Shown: positions 16,858 to 25,428, counted from the first letter of the stretch. The stretch is DNA of 64,000 bases from Candidatus Saccharimonadota bacterium (GCA_027492255.1 JAPUFB010000005.1:1-64000); one strand, 5' to 3'. Translations and numbers: made by a program. The notes: generated by a model not told the origin, from the sequence alone.

Positions 16858-17520
16858 TTATTCAAGCACCATCGGCCATCCCATAGTCCTTCCGTAATCC
16901 GCCAGCGTCGCACTCGGGTTGAGTAATATAGGGTATTCAACTGCACGCAAAATAGATTTATCACCCATAGTATCTCCGACAGCAATATCACCATCAGGAA
17001 GAACTATTCCCATCTCGATGAGTCGCCTGCGAATTGCGGCCTTGTCTCCAACTGATTCGGCCTCGCCAGTATACACACCATCTACCGCACTAAAGGTACT
17101 ACCAAACACATGTTCGACACCCATATCGCCCACAAGCTCGTCTACCGCCACTTTTGGCGATCCAGAAATCACAACCCCAGTATGGGATGGTCTAACAATA
17201 CGCATAAGTGTTCGCGGAAAACGAAATCGCCTCACGTGTTGTTTGGCGACTACTTCATCAACGAGTTTCTTAAATCTATCAACCCGCACTCCAGATATCT
17301 GCGCTATAAACGCTTCAACCAAAGTATCGGTATATGAGATATAGGTACCTTCGTTGTTATTATCCTGCCATAAGTCTTGCACCTCCATCGCACTCTCAAA
17401 TGCATCTTGAGAAAATATGCCATCCGCTACCCCGCGCGCAACAACTTTCTCTAGCAGGCTCGATTTGAAAATCGTTCCATCAACATCGTAATATACCCCA
17501 GGACGTCGCTGTTCAATCAT
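16858..17520 (-). CDS. HAD-superfamily phosphatase (SerB-like, HAD-IB)
   Basis: A 220-residue cytoplasmic phosphohydrolase. Motif I is DVDGTIFK with the nucleophile Asp at about 12, motif II is VVISGSPK (about 114-121), and motif III/IV includes GDTMGDKSIL. The helical cap between motifs I and II fits the HAD-IB group (phosphoserine phosphatase, glycerol or lipid phosphate phosphatases). Substrate cannot be told from sequence. TATACT lies about 11 bases before the ATG. Confidence 0.88.
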   Translation of the reverse strand: MIEQRRPGVYYDVDGTIFKSSLLEKVVARGVADGIFSQDAFESAMEVQDLWQDNNNEGTYISYTDTLVEAFIAQISGVRVDRFKKLVDEVVAKQHVRRFRFPRTLMRIVRPSHTGVVISGSPKVAVDELVGDMGVEHVFGSTFSAVDGVYTGEAESVGDKAAIRRRLIEMGIVLPDGDIAVGDTMGDKSILRAVEYPILLNPSATLADYGRTMGWPMVLE

Positions 17521-17597
17521 AGTGTAGTGTTAGTATACACAGTGATAATCCGAAACAATACTGCTTATCTTTATCCTTAAAGAAAACTATGACTAGA

Positions 17598-17620
17598 CCC
17601 CGTACCATGACAGTACGGGG
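17598..17620 (-). terminator. Hairpin after the orphan gene at 17631
   Basis: CCCCGTAC (17598-17605) pairs perfectly with GTACGGGG (17613-17620), eleven bases past the stop codon. There is no immediate U-tract. Position suggests transcript end formation. Confidence 0.55.
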
Positions 17621-17630
17621 CCAACGAGAG

Positions 17631-17939
17631 TCACCAGGCGTAATCACGCACCTGATTCATACCTGAGTGCTTCATATGATCAGGTGCGATCACCCCAAAG
17701 ACCTTTTTTCTCCCTACCCAGCCATAGAACTTCTGAATATGCATTCCATGGTATTGTTCTGTTGTGACCTCGTGGAGGCGAATCGTGAGCTTGAGGGCTC
17801 CGTTCTCACCAGGGATCTCAACCTTGCAGTGAAACTGGGGTCGGGATCCAAGCGTCATCAGCTCCACAAGGTCGTTACTCCGGGGATCGTATCCCACGAT
17901 GAATGCGATCTGTGTGCGCTTGATGATCGGGATGTCCAT
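17631..17939 (-). CDS. Orphan small protein, higher-GC codon use
   Basis: A 102-residue protein from the ATG at 17939, chosen because AGAGGA lies eight bases upstream. The frame opens further at 17966. It begins MDIPIIKRTQIAFIVGYD and alternates strands and charged loops (CKVEIPGENGALKLTIRLHEV), suggesting a compact beta-rich fold. No family is recognised. G/C-ending codons are more frequent than in the neighbouring housekeeping genes. The leader has two small hairpins (CTGTGGA/TCCACAG at about 17993-18009 and TACGGC/GCCGTA at about 17958-17978). Confidence 0.7.
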   Translation of the reverse strand: MDIPIIKRTQIAFIVGYDPRSNDLVELMTLGSRPQFHCKVEIPGENGALKLTIRLHEVTTEQYHGMHIQKFYGWVGRKKVFGVIAPDHMKHSGMNQVRDYAW

Positions 17940-18089
17940 TAGAGAATTCCTCTCGTCATACGGCACTAAGGTTGCCGTAAGTACCCTTTACTGTGGACGA
18001 TCCACAGGCAATCCCGGCACGCGGAATAGTTATATTATATATTATTTGTTAATTTATGTCAATATACACTTACATATAGTAAAGCAAAT

Positions 18090-18111
18090 GCCCGCTCTAT
18101 GAAGGAGGGGC
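18090..18111 (-). terminator. Possible terminator after the gene at 18153
   Basis: On the minus strand GCCCCTC pairs with GAGCGGGC with one bulged base around a seven-base loop, followed by ATTTGCTTT. Weak but correctly placed. Confidence 0.35.
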
Positions 18112-18152
18112 AAATGCACTCATCTCAACTTCATACAGCGGGACTGGTTGGT

Positions 18153-18446
18153 TCATAAAAGCTTCGTGAGAACCACCGAAAGTGTCGTACGATCGTCCTC
18201 GGCACTCCATAGGCTCGAAATCTCATTGCATTCGATATGCGAGGGGAGGCGCATTAGGAGTGGTACGATGAGATGAAATAAGCTCATTCCCTGTGGCATC
18301 TCGGTCACGAAGGTATACTTTTCCTTAACCGGCCGCGAGACAGCATCGGCTTTGATCTCAGCTACAAGGCGAGCAATACTTGCTTGTTTATGTGCGTGAA
18401 ACACTGGATCAGGTATACGCTTGCGTAACCATCCGAAAATATTCAC
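18153..18446 (-). CDS. Orphan small protein of unknown function
   Basis: About 97 residues from a GTG at 18446 that follows AAGGAG by five bases. An alternative GTG at 18452 overlaps that ribosome site and is less likely. The N-terminus is amphipathic and basic (NIFGWLRKRIPDPVF), then a mixed alpha/beta segment with FVTEMPQGMSLFHLIVP. No family is recognised. It is flanked by other isolated small genes and divergent from the M13 peptidase. Confidence 0.65.
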   Translation of the reverse strand: MNIFGWLRKRIPDPVFHAHKQASIARLVAEIKADAVSRPVKEKYTFVTEMPQGMSLFHLIVPLLMRLPSHIECNEISSLWSAEDDRTTLSVVLTKLL

Positions 18447-18525
18447 GATCACTCCTTAAAGAGTCTTCAATAGAACAGTAGTTATCATAATAAATATCAC
18501 TACATTTGTCAATTTTTATATCTGT

Positions 18526-18531
18526 TACAAT
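18526..18531 (+). promoter_or_regulatory. -10 box of the M13 peptidase (leaderless start)
   Basis: TACAAT followed by exactly seven bases and the ATG at 18539. No Shine-Dalgarno sequence intervenes, so the mRNA should start at the start codon. Confidence 0.6.
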
Positions 18532-18538
18532 AGTTTGT

Positions 18539-20464
18539 ATGCAAACAACAGACTTTGATTCGAACGTGCGACCACAAGATGATTTTTTTGGATACGTTAA
18601 TAATACGTGGCTCGAAAAAAACCCTATCCCTGCCAGCGAAAGTACTTGGGGTACTTTCTATGTACTCCGAGATCAGGCCTGGAAAGCTGTCAGCGAGATT
18701 GTTGCTGAACTCACATCCGCACGTACAGATACTCTTACTCATAATCAAAAAACTCTGCGCGCCTTCTTCACAGCTGCTACTGATTATACTTCGCACAAGA
18801 GTAAGCATATACGCACCCTGCAGGATATGATAGGCAAAATCTATGCTATCTCAACCCCCTCTGAACTTGCCGAGCAACTCGGGACACTACATCTCCAGGG
18901 AGTTAGTGCATTATGGGCAAGTTTTGTCGGTCTTGACGATCACGACAGCTCACTTGAAATCTTCCAGCTATACCAGTCTGGCTTGTCATTACCAAATCGT
19001 GACTACTATCTTGAAAAAGATAAGCGAATGACGAATATTCGCTCAGCGTATAAAGCATTTTACACCGAGATATCAACACTTCTACCAAGTCTACTCGCAA
19101 ACGAATACGACAACGTATGGCGTGTTGAACTTGCCCTTGCACGCGCGGCATGGCAAGATGTTGAGCTTCGTGATATAGAGAAAAACTACAATATATTTAG
19201 CCGTATTGACCTTGAGAATACTTTTACTGGTTTTGACTGGGAGAAATATTTTGCCACAATAGGAATAAATCCGTCGACACTTAATGTGTGTCAGCCTTCT
19301 TTTCTTGCCAAGTGTATGAGCTTGCTTACCGCAGAAAATTTATCAGACATTAAAGCGTATCTAGCATGGCATACTATCGATACGTACCTTGGCTGGATAA
19401 GTGAGCCTATAAGCAAGATAAACTTTGAATTCTACGGACGAACACTGAGCGGCACCACCAAGCAGAAGCCGTTATGGAAACGAGCTGTTTTAGCAGCAGA
19501 TAAGACTATCTTAGGCGAGTATCTCGGACGTGAGTATGCATCACGATACTTCCCTGTGAGTTCAAAAAAAGCTGTTACGGCTCTTGTGGAAGATATACGC
19601 CAGGCCTACCATACCCGAATCGATCGTCTTGACTGGATGAAACCTGCAACAAAACTACGGGCGCATACCAAGCTTGATCGCATCAAAGTATTCGTCGGCT
19701 ATCCGACAGTCTGGAAAGATATCTCCTCGCTAAAATTAGTTGATGATAATATTATCGCCAACCTCATCGCCTGCCATGAGCTTAACGCAAAGATCGAGCT
19801 TGTGAAAGTCGGTAAAAAACCCGCAGCGGAAGAATGGGAAATGCACGCACATACTGTTAATGCGTATAATCACCCAAATCGTCTTGAAATTGTTTTTCCT
19901 GCAGCAATTCTGCAGCCGCCATTTTATGATCCCGAAGCATCATACGCAACAAACCTTGGTGGTATTGGAGCCGTCATAGGCCATGAACTAACCCATGGAT
20001 TCGACGATCAAGGTTCACAGTTTGACGAACATGGCGAAGTAAAATCATGGCAAGATGAAGAAGAGAAACAAGCCTTCATGGCTCATGCTGCGCATATCGT
20101 GCATGATGCAAATCATTTTGAAACTGTGCCTGGCATCTTCTTGCAAGGTAACCTTATACTTGGAGAGGCAATTGCAGACATTGGCGGCATAGAACTAGCA
20201 GTTGAAGCCTTACGACTATCCGAAAGTAATCCAGAAATATTAAAAACTGGTCTCCAAGAACTTTTTATCGCCCATGCTATTGTTGAACGAGGCGCTGCAA
20301 CGACAGAAAAACTAATTGAGCTTGCCAAGACCGATCCTCATCCTCCATCACCTTTTCGTGTTAATTTTGTCCTTAATAATGTCGATACATTTTATGATAC
20401 ATACGGTGTTGCTGCTGGTGACAAACTTTATAAATCACCCGAAAAACGCGCTAAAATCTGGTAA
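18539..20464 (+). CDS. M13 family zinc oligopeptidase (neprilysin/PepO-like)
   Basis: Degrades small peptides. About 641 residues from ATG 18539, typical for the family. The N-terminal MQTTDFDSNVRPQDDFFGYVN segment matches the M13 opening, so I reject the upstream Met at 18506. The zinc site is GHELTHGFDD (HExxH), with the third ligand in NLILGEAIADIGG. The family NAYYNP motif appears as NAYNHP. The C-terminus ends KRAKIW in place of the usual CxxW. No signal peptide or membrane helix is present, so it should be cytoplasmic. Peptides may be imported from a host, as expected for an auxotroph (inference). Confidence 0.93.
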   Translation: MQTTDFDSNVRPQDDFFGYVNNTWLEKNPIPASESTWGTFYVLRDQAWKAVSEIVAELTSARTDTLTHNQKTLRAFFTAATDYTSHKSKHIRTLQDMIGKIYAISTPSELAEQLGTLHLQGVSALWASFVGLDDHDSSLEIFQLYQSGLSLPNRDYYLEKDKRMTNIRSAYKAFYTEISTLLPSLLANEYDNVWRVELALARAAWQDVELRDIEKNYNIFSRIDLENTFTGFDWEKYFATIGINPSTLNVCQPSFLAKCMSLLTAENLSDIKAYLAWHTIDTYLGWISEPISKINFEFYGRTLSGTTKQKPLWKRAVLAADKTILGEYLGREYASRYFPVSSKKAVTALVEDIRQAYHTRIDRLDWMKPATKLRAHTKLDRIKVFVGYPTVWKDISSLKLVDDNIIANLIACHELNAKIELVKVGKKPAAEEWEMHAHTVNAYNHPNRLEIVFPAAILQPPFYDPEASYATNLGGIGAVIGHELTHGFDDQGSQFDEHGEVKSWQDEEEKQAFMAHAAHIVHDANHFETVPGIFLQGNLILGEAIADIGGIELAVEALRLSESNPEILKTGLQELFIAHAIVERGAATTEKLIELAKTDPHPPSPFRVNFVLNNVDTFYDTYGVAAGDKLYKSPEKRAKIW

Positions 20465-20562
20465 TTACACGAATAAGTACTTGTCTTTTTAGAAGCATTA
20501 GCTTCATAATTAATATAAGTTCAACAGGAGACTCATGTGAGGCTCTGAAGAGCTGATATTTG

Positions 20563-20701
20563 ACAAGCTGACGGCTATACCTGTGTAAGACGGCTTTTTG
20601 TAACCATTTTCTTAATCAAGAAATTGCTCGCTCATACGCTTGGGTCCGGGGATGGTATGAGATTCCCCGGGCTCAATCTTCACTACTGTCGTCAGCTTGT
20701 C
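20563..20701. ncRNA. Structured RNA candidate closed by a 12-bp perfect stem
   Basis: GACAAGCTGACG (20563-20574) is exactly reverse-complemented by CGTCAGCTTGTC (20690-20701), enclosing 115 bases. Inside, CCGGGGA (20646-20652) pairs with TCCCCGG (20664-20670). The sequence GACGGCT is directly repeated at about 20571 and 20591. The region lies between two convergent genes and has no convincing reading frame. The overall rod-with-internal-hairpin shape resembles 6S-like or other long-hairpin RNAs. The strand is not determined, and a long bidirectional terminator is the alternative. Confidence 0.5.
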
Positions 20702-20710
20702 GCACTCAAC

Positions 20711-21664
20711 TCAGTCAAGTACTAGGAATTCTGTCACCTCAGCTGGATTACCAGTTGTCGCGACTGCGACCAGTTTCATATCAACTGTATCCTCGTGACG
20801 AGAATGTACGTAAACACGCGCACTAAAAGTCATCTGCTCAAGTTTTTTCTTAGTGATCGCAGCAAGACCATCACCATGACCGGCTTCTTTTCGGTGCTTT
20901 ACCTCAGCAAAATAATATGTTTCATCTTTTTTGGCGATGATATCAATTTCACATACTCGTGTTTTCCAGTTACGCTCGATAATTTTAAAATTATTATTTC
21001 TCATGTATTCTGCGGCCGCATCCTCCGAGATATTGCCAATTACTCTTGTTGTTACGGATGATGCCACGGGTGTCGCGCCATTAGATCGTCCCGTTTCGTT
21101 TCCTAGTATTTTCTGAATCGGTGAAAAACTCTTTCTATGCAGCGGTGTAGCCCCGTACTCTTGAAGCGCTGAAAGATGTTTTTGTGTACCGTACCCAACA
21201 TGCGAATCAAACCCGTATTCAGGATACACGAGGGCCTGTTCTTCCATGAATCTATCGCGAGCGACCTTGGCAATAATTGATGCCGCACTCACGCACGGTA
21301 CGAGAAGATCGGCTTGTTTCAGTGTTTTTACATACCTGCCCTTGCCGGTATTTTTGAGAAAATTCACCGTTCCATCGAGAATAATTTCTGTATACGGTAT
21401 AGTTATCTGCTCAAGGGCTCGTCGACAGCCGAGTTCGCAGGCTGGACCCAACCCGATTGTGTCAATTTCATCCGCACTCACCCAGCCAATCCCGAAACCA
21501 GCAGCATGCTCTCGAATTTCGATATTGAGTTGATCACGTTTTTTCTTTGTTATTTTTTTACTGTCGGTTAATCCATCGATAGTCGCCTCACCTAGCACTA
21601 CAGCTCCAAACACAAGCGGCCCCGCCCATGGGCCCCTTCCAACTTCATCAATGCCGACTATCAT
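20711..21664 (-). CDS. rnhB: RNase HII fused to a YraN/UPF0102 nuclease-like domain
   Basis: 317 residues. Residues 1-190 are RNase HII, which removes ribonucleotides from DNA: GIDEVGRGPWAGPLV with the DE motif, LTDSKKITKKKRDQL, ILDGTVN and SIIAKVARDRFM. A linker of ~20 residues follows. Residues about 215-315 form a YraN-like restriction-endonuclease fold: AAEYMRNNNFKIIERNWKT, then CEIDIIAKKDETYYFAEVKHRK with the D-ExK pattern. In many bacteria rnhB and yraN are neighbours; here they are one protein. It overlaps the upstream VanZ-like gene by 17 bases. Confidence 0.92.
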   Translation of the reverse strand: MIVGIDEVGRGPWAGPLVFGAVVLGEATIDGLTDSKKITKKKRDQLNIEIREHAAGFGIGWVSADEIDTIGLGPACELGCRRALEQITIPYTEIILDGTVNFLKNTGKGRYVKTLKQADLLVPCVSAASIIAKVARDRFMEEQALVYPEYGFDSHVGYGTQKHLSALQEYGATPLHRKSFSPIQKILGNETGRSNGATPVASSVTTRVIGNISEDAAAEYMRNNNFKIIERNWKTRVCEIDIIAKKDETYYFAEVKHRKEAGHGDGLAAITKKKLEQMTFSARVYVHSRHEDTVDMKLVAVATTGNPAEVTEFLVLD

Positions 21665-22127
21665 GTCGCCTGCTCCTTGTTATTCCAACAAAGACTGCGT
21701 ATCCGACATAGAAAATGACTACTCCAAGAGTATTCGCCAACAAATCCCACGATGTATCGTTGATAGTCTTCATGATATTTAGAGTATATAGACCGATTTC
21801 AAAAAGCTCATTTAAAACGCCAAGCATCGACACTAACGCAAAAAGTGACACGACTTCTATGTGCCATGCTCCTTGCAGCTTCAACGACAACTTTAAGTAC
21901 AACCATAAAAGTCCCGTAAATACACCACCTCCAATGAGATGAGTCGTGAAGGCGGTGTCGTTCCCCTCTATAAGCGGTGACGGCAGATACCAGCTCGCAC
22001 ACATAAGAAGACACGAAAAAATCAGTAGACGCGTATAGCGCGTATTTCCATTAAATTTTCTCACAAGTAATGATGCAGCAATAAATGCCATAAGAGGCAG
22101 AGCGATCGAGATAAATACAAATACCAC
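21648..22127 (-). CDS. VanZ-like membrane protein
   Basis: About 160 residues with four predicted membrane helices. The end contains LNELFEIGLYT and DTSWDLLANTLGVVIFY, which resembles the conserved acidic and D-x-N-x-x-G positions of VanZ-like proteins. The frame opens at a TTG (22148), but that codon falls inside the L19 terminator hairpin. TATACT precedes a GTG at 22127 by six bases, so I take a leaderless GTG start. It overlaps rnhB by 17 bases. Function is unknown; the VanZ family relates to glycopeptide tolerance and envelope stress. Confidence 0.6.
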   Translation of the reverse strand: MVFVFISIALPLMAFIAASLLVRKFNGNTRYTRLLIFSCLLMCASWYLPSPLIEGNDTAFTTHLIGGGVFTGLLWLYLKLSLKLQGAWHIEVVSLFALVSMLGVLNELFEIGLYTLNIMKTINDTSWDLLANTLGVVIFYVGYAVFVGITRSRRHDSRH

Positions 22128-22145
22128 CACACCAGTATACACAAA

Positions 22146-22176
22146 CAAAGACTTCCAGATAGAATGGAAGTCTTTG
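22146..22176 (-). terminator. rplS terminator
   Basis: On the minus strand CAAAGACTTCCA pairs perfectly with TGGAAGTCTTTG around a seven-base loop, followed by T-rich TTTGTTTG. It lies 20 bases after the L19 stop. Confidence 0.7.
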
Positions 22177-22196
22177 TGAGTTTAAAATATGCAAAT

Positions 22197-22721
22197 CTAG
22201 CTGTTTTGGGCATGTGCGGCTTCAACAGCAGCAGCCTTAGCTTCAAGCTCAGCTTCTTCAGCGGCTTTCTTAGCAACTTCAGCCTCTGCGGCTTTGGCTG
22301 TTTCCTCGGCAAGCTTAGCTTCTTCGGCTTCTGCAGCTGCATCGTGCACGTTATTGATTGCTTCACGGTCGAAGCTAACGGCGGTCAGACGAGCTGATTT
22401 ACCTGCACGCTCACGAAGATAGCTGAGGTAGTTACGGCGAACTTTTGAGCGCTTTGTGACTTCAATCTTGAGTACGAGTGGGCTATGGAGAAGGAAGCTT
22501 TTTTCAACACCGACACCTGATGTAATCTTACGAACAGTAATTCGGCTCGTGAAGCTATCTTTACGATCACAACGGATGACGACACCTTCGAAAATCTGAA
22601 TTCGCTCTTTAGCGCCTTCTTTAATCTTTTGGTGAACACGAACAGTATCGCCGCTTCGAACGTCGACAACTTTTTTCTTCATGCTTTCTTTGTTTACCTT
22701 CTGGATGATCGCAAAACTCAT
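22197..22721 (-). CDS. rplS: 50S ribosomal protein L19 with C-terminal extension
   Basis: Residues about 10-115 are canonical L19 (VVDVRSGDTVRVHQKIKEG, RIQIFEGVVI, SFTSRITVRKITSGVGVEK, KRSKVRRNYLSYLR). It is followed by an unusual ~55-residue Ala/Glu/Lys-rich helical tail. Typical bacterial L19 is ~115 residues. I chose the ATG at 22721 (preceded by AGAAGAG) over the GTG at 22733. The tail may be a single helix on the ribosome surface. Confidence 0.94.
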   Translation of the reverse strand: MSFAIIQKVNKESMKKKVVDVRSGDTVRVHQKIKEGAKERIQIFEGVVIRCDRKDSFTSRITVRKITSGVGVEKSFLLHSPLVLKIEVTKRSKVRRNYLSYLRERAGKSARLTAVSFDREAINNVHDAAAEAEEAKLAEETAKAAEAEVAKKAAEEAELEAKAAAVEAAHAQNS

Positions 22722-22834
22722 TACTCTTCTCACTTTATACGTTAATGTCTATAGTCAGTGGTCAAATATACCATACTTTAGTCAGTTTTAAAAGAGGTAC
22801 TTGGAAATATTTTGCAAGAAACCGTCGGAAGATC

Positions 22835-22870
22835 TGTGGGTGGAGGTTATAAGCCTCACCTCCACCCACA
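22835..22870. terminator. Hairpin after the orphan gene at 22875
   Basis: TGTGGGTGGAGG (22835-22846) and CCTCCACCCACA (22859-22870) form a perfect 12-bp stem five bases past the stop of the small gene. No U-tract follows on the minus strand. Confidence 0.55.
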
Positions 22871-22874
22871 AGCA

Positions 22875-23102
22875 TCATGCCGGTGACGTGACGCCCCGCC
22901 GCTCTTCGATGAACTCATCCTTGAGCCGCGATAGGCGATAGTTCGTGCTGAGTGCTGTCAGCATGGAGTACGGCAGGGTGATCGGCCAGCACAGCAGCGT
23001 GACGATTCGCCTCGAGCTAATTCCTTCGCGCTTGTCAGTGGCGAAGACAACCACGAACACTGCCGTGGTTACAGCCCAGACACCGAAGACTACTTTCTTC
23101 AT
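22875..23102 (-). CDS. Orphan small membrane protein
   Basis: 75 residues: an N-terminal hydrophobic helix (VVFGVWAVTTAVFVVVFA), a short charged loop, a second hydrophobic stretch (IVTLLCWPITLPYSMLTAL) and a charged tail. AGAGGA precedes the ATG by about seven bases. Codon use is richer in G/C-ending codons than its neighbours. No family is recognised. It belongs to a set of isolated GC-rich small genes with hairpin ends in this window. Confidence 0.65.
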   Translation of the reverse strand: MKKVVFGVWAVTTAVFVVVFATDKREGISSRRIVTLLCWPITLPYSMLTALSTNYRLSRLKDEFIEERRGVTSPA

Positions 23103-23195
23103 AATGATCCTCTCGTACGACGGTTTCTTGCAATGATTATCATATCATAATATGCAAAATTCACAACAACTCGACTGTTTATCTGTAACGGCTGA

Positions 23196-24815
23196 TTAGA
23201 CGACTCTATTGACTTCTTCGATCGTTGTTTGGCCGAGTAGTGCTCGGAGAATGCCATCTTGCAGCATTGTTAACATACCATCTTCTCGAGCCACTGATTC
23301 GATACTTGCAACATCGATATCTTTCATCTCGCCTCGAATAAATTTTTGAATCTTCTCGGTGACAAGCAGTTGCTCCATGATGATGATGCGGCCTGTGTAG
23401 CCAAACGGATACTGCTCACTAGTTCCTGGCTTCCAGAGACGAATATTATCAAGATTAGGCACATCAGTACCTTCAGGAACTTCCCGTAAAACCCCTCGGA
23501 TCCAGTTTTTTGTTGCTTCATCGGGTTCGTAGGCAATCTTGGTTGTATCATCAAGCCGGCGGACAAGCCTCTGAGAAATAACCATTCGAATTGCATTGGC
23601 AAAAATCGGATTCTGCCCAATCATATCGATCATGCGACTAAATGCCGCTGCAGCCGATGATGCATGAAACGTAGAAAGCACGAGATGACCAGTAATTGAT
23701 GCTTGAATCGCCGTCTTTGCGGTATCGTTGTCACGAATCTCACCCACCATCACAATATCCGGATCGAGACGGAGTACGGCTCGCAGATTGTCTGCAAAAC
23801 TTGCCCCTTCACCAGTATTGACCGGTATTTGTGATACGCCTGGAACAGTTATCTCAACCGGATCCTCTAGGGTGATTATTTTACGAGAAGGATCATTAAG
23901 CTCTTTAATAATACTAAAGAGGGTTGTCGATTTTCCAGATCCAGTCGGCCCTACTACGAGCAACATGCCATGAGGATGTTTGACAATCTCATCAATTTGC
24001 TCACGCCGCGAGAGGTCTAATCCGAGATGCTCGAGATTAAGCAATGATTCGTCGAAATTGAATAAGCGAATAACAGCATCGATACCATAAGATGTAGGAA
24101 TTGTTTCAATACGCATACTGATTAGCTTGCCTGGCGTTTGTTGTGATTCTCCCTGAAGATGTCCTGTTTGTGCCGATTGTGCCGCGGTTGAGAGATTGGC
24201 GCGTGAGGCAATCGCCGCCGTCAAAACACGGTATTTATCGTGACTTATCTCTGCAATTGGGTGAAGTGCACCATCGACACGAAGACGTATACGGACCACG
24301 TCTTTCTGCGTTTCAATATGAATATCACTAGCACCCAGCCTGTCAGCTTGATCGATTATGTAATCAAGAATCTTATCGCTACTCACACTCTCAAGTGTCG
24401 ACGAAACCTGAGCTAGTGTTTCGCTATCACCCTCTTTAGCAATCGTGACATCATCGTAATGCACTTCCTTCGGTGGATCATACCGACGCATAAAATCACG
24501 AAAGCCACTATTACTTATAAGTACAAACGATGTTCCGTGCCCTTGTTCAGCGAATTTTGATTGCACAGACCGCATTGCTGATTGCGGGGTAGTCGTTGTG
24601 ACTCCAAATGTATAATTCTGACTATCATTTCCTATAACAAGAGGAATGATCTTATTGTCGTACATTTCCTTTACCGTAAAGATGTCGTTATACAACTGCG
24701 CAGCCTCTGTTACTCCCCGAGTATCGAAATAGGACATACTCAGCAAGGCTGCACGCTGCTGAGTCGCATTTTCATCCTGCTCGCGAAATCGCCGAGCTTG
24801 CTCATCGTCGTTCAT
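23196..24815 (-). CDS. Type IV pilus/type II secretion assembly ATPase (PilB/GspE)
   Basis: A secretion ATPase of 539 residues. The N-terminal region is degenerate. The core begins with LDYIIDQADRLGASDIHIETQ; Walker A GPTGSGKST lies at about 287 and the Walker B region is IVMVGEIRDNDTA. The tetracysteine zinc motif found in most PilB/GspE proteins after RLVRRL is absent; this protein reads RLVRRLDDTTKIAYEP. No other pilus genes lie nearby in this window. TACAAT lies eight bases before the ATG. Saccharibacteria are known to use type IV pili on host cells, so that role is plausible. Confidence 0.9.
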   Translation of the reverse strand: MNDDEQARRFREQDENATQQRAALLSMSYFDTRGVTEAAQLYNDIFTVKEMYDNKIIPLVIGNDSQNYTFGVTTTTPQSAMRSVQSKFAEQGHGTSFVLISNSGFRDFMRRYDPPKEVHYDDVTIAKEGDSETLAQVSSTLESVSSDKILDYIIDQADRLGASDIHIETQKDVVRIRLRVDGALHPIAEISHDKYRVLTAAIASRANLSTAAQSAQTGHLQGESQQTPGKLISMRIETIPTSYGIDAVIRLFNFDESLLNLEHLGLDLSRREQIDEIVKHPHGMLLVVGPTGSGKSTTLFSIIKELNDPSRKIITLEDPVEITVPGVSQIPVNTGEGASFADNLRAVLRLDPDIVMVGEIRDNDTAKTAIQASITGHLVLSTFHASSAAAAFSRMIDMIGQNPIFANAIRMVISQRLVRRLDDTTKIAYEPDEATKNWIRGVLREVPEGTDVPNLDNIRLWKPGTSEQYPFGYTGRIIIMEQLLVTEKIQKFIRGEMKDIDVASIESVAREDGMLTMLQDGILRALLGQTTIEEVNRVV

Positions 24816-24868
24816 TATCTCTTATTGTAACAGAAAAACATAAGCAATTTAATTCGTGTATATCCACC

Positions 24869-24897
24869 TTGTCATGAAGTATCGACTACGCCATACT
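24869..24897 (+). promoter_or_regulatory. Promoter of the SpoU methyltransferase
   Basis: TTGTCA (24869-24874), 17-base spacer, CATACT (24892-24897). The ATG at 24910 follows by 12 bases, giving a leader of only a few bases. Confidence 0.55.
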
Positions 24898-24909
24898 GTG
24901 ATTGTACCA

Positions 24910-25398
24910 ATGCCACAGATTATATTGCTTGTCCATAATATTCGCTCAACACATAATGTCGGCTCGCTCTTCCGTAGTGCTGAGGGGTTTGGTGTAGAAA
25001 AAATCATTCTCAGCGGATATACACCCTACCCTCGTCTTGCAATAGATACTCGATTGCCTCATATAGTCGATAAACTCACTTCGCAAATCCATAAAACAGC
25101 TCTTGGCGCAGAGAATCATATTCCGTTCGAATACCGTGAAAACCTCGACTTTTCACAACTTCGCAATACAGGCTATCGTATCGCAGCACTCGAACAAGCG
25201 AGTGACAGTATTTCGCTCAAGCACTATACAGTTCCCGAGAAGATAGCCTTACTTATTGGCGAAGAAGTCCACGGCATCGAACCATCAGTGCTCGAACGTT
25301 GCGACGACATTATCGAGATTCCTATGAATGGACAAAAGGAGTCGTTCAATGTCTCTGTCGCCGCTGGTATCGCTCTCTACAAACTGGCTGATTTGTGA
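24910..25398 (+). CDS. SpoU/TrmH-family RNA 2'-O-methyltransferase
   Basis: A SPOUT-fold RNA methyltransferase of about 162 residues. Motif 1 is HNIRSTHNVGSLFRSAEGFG. Motif 2 includes LLIGEEVHGIEPSVLERCDDIIEIPM and motif 3 GQKESFNVSVAAGIALY, which form the knotted SAM site. The Met at 24910 is chosen because the family starts at this point and the promoter overlaps the upstream Mets (24856, 24874). Whether the target is tRNA or rRNA is not readable. Confidence 0.9.
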   Translation: MPQIILLVHNIRSTHNVGSLFRSAEGFGVEKIILSGYTPYPRLAIDTRLPHIVDKLTSQIHKTALGAENHIPFEYRENLDFSQLRNTGYRIAALEQASDSISLKHYTVPEKIALLIGEEVHGIEPSVLERCDDIIEIPMNGQKESFNVSVAAGIALYKLADL

Positions 25399-25428
25399 TA
25401 CTATTTTGTATAAGGAACCATAAGAAAA

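Noticed and set aside
20461-20710. Known riboswitch upstream of rnhB or after the M13 gene
   Set aside because: The region lies downstream of both flanking genes, and I recognised no known aptamer core.
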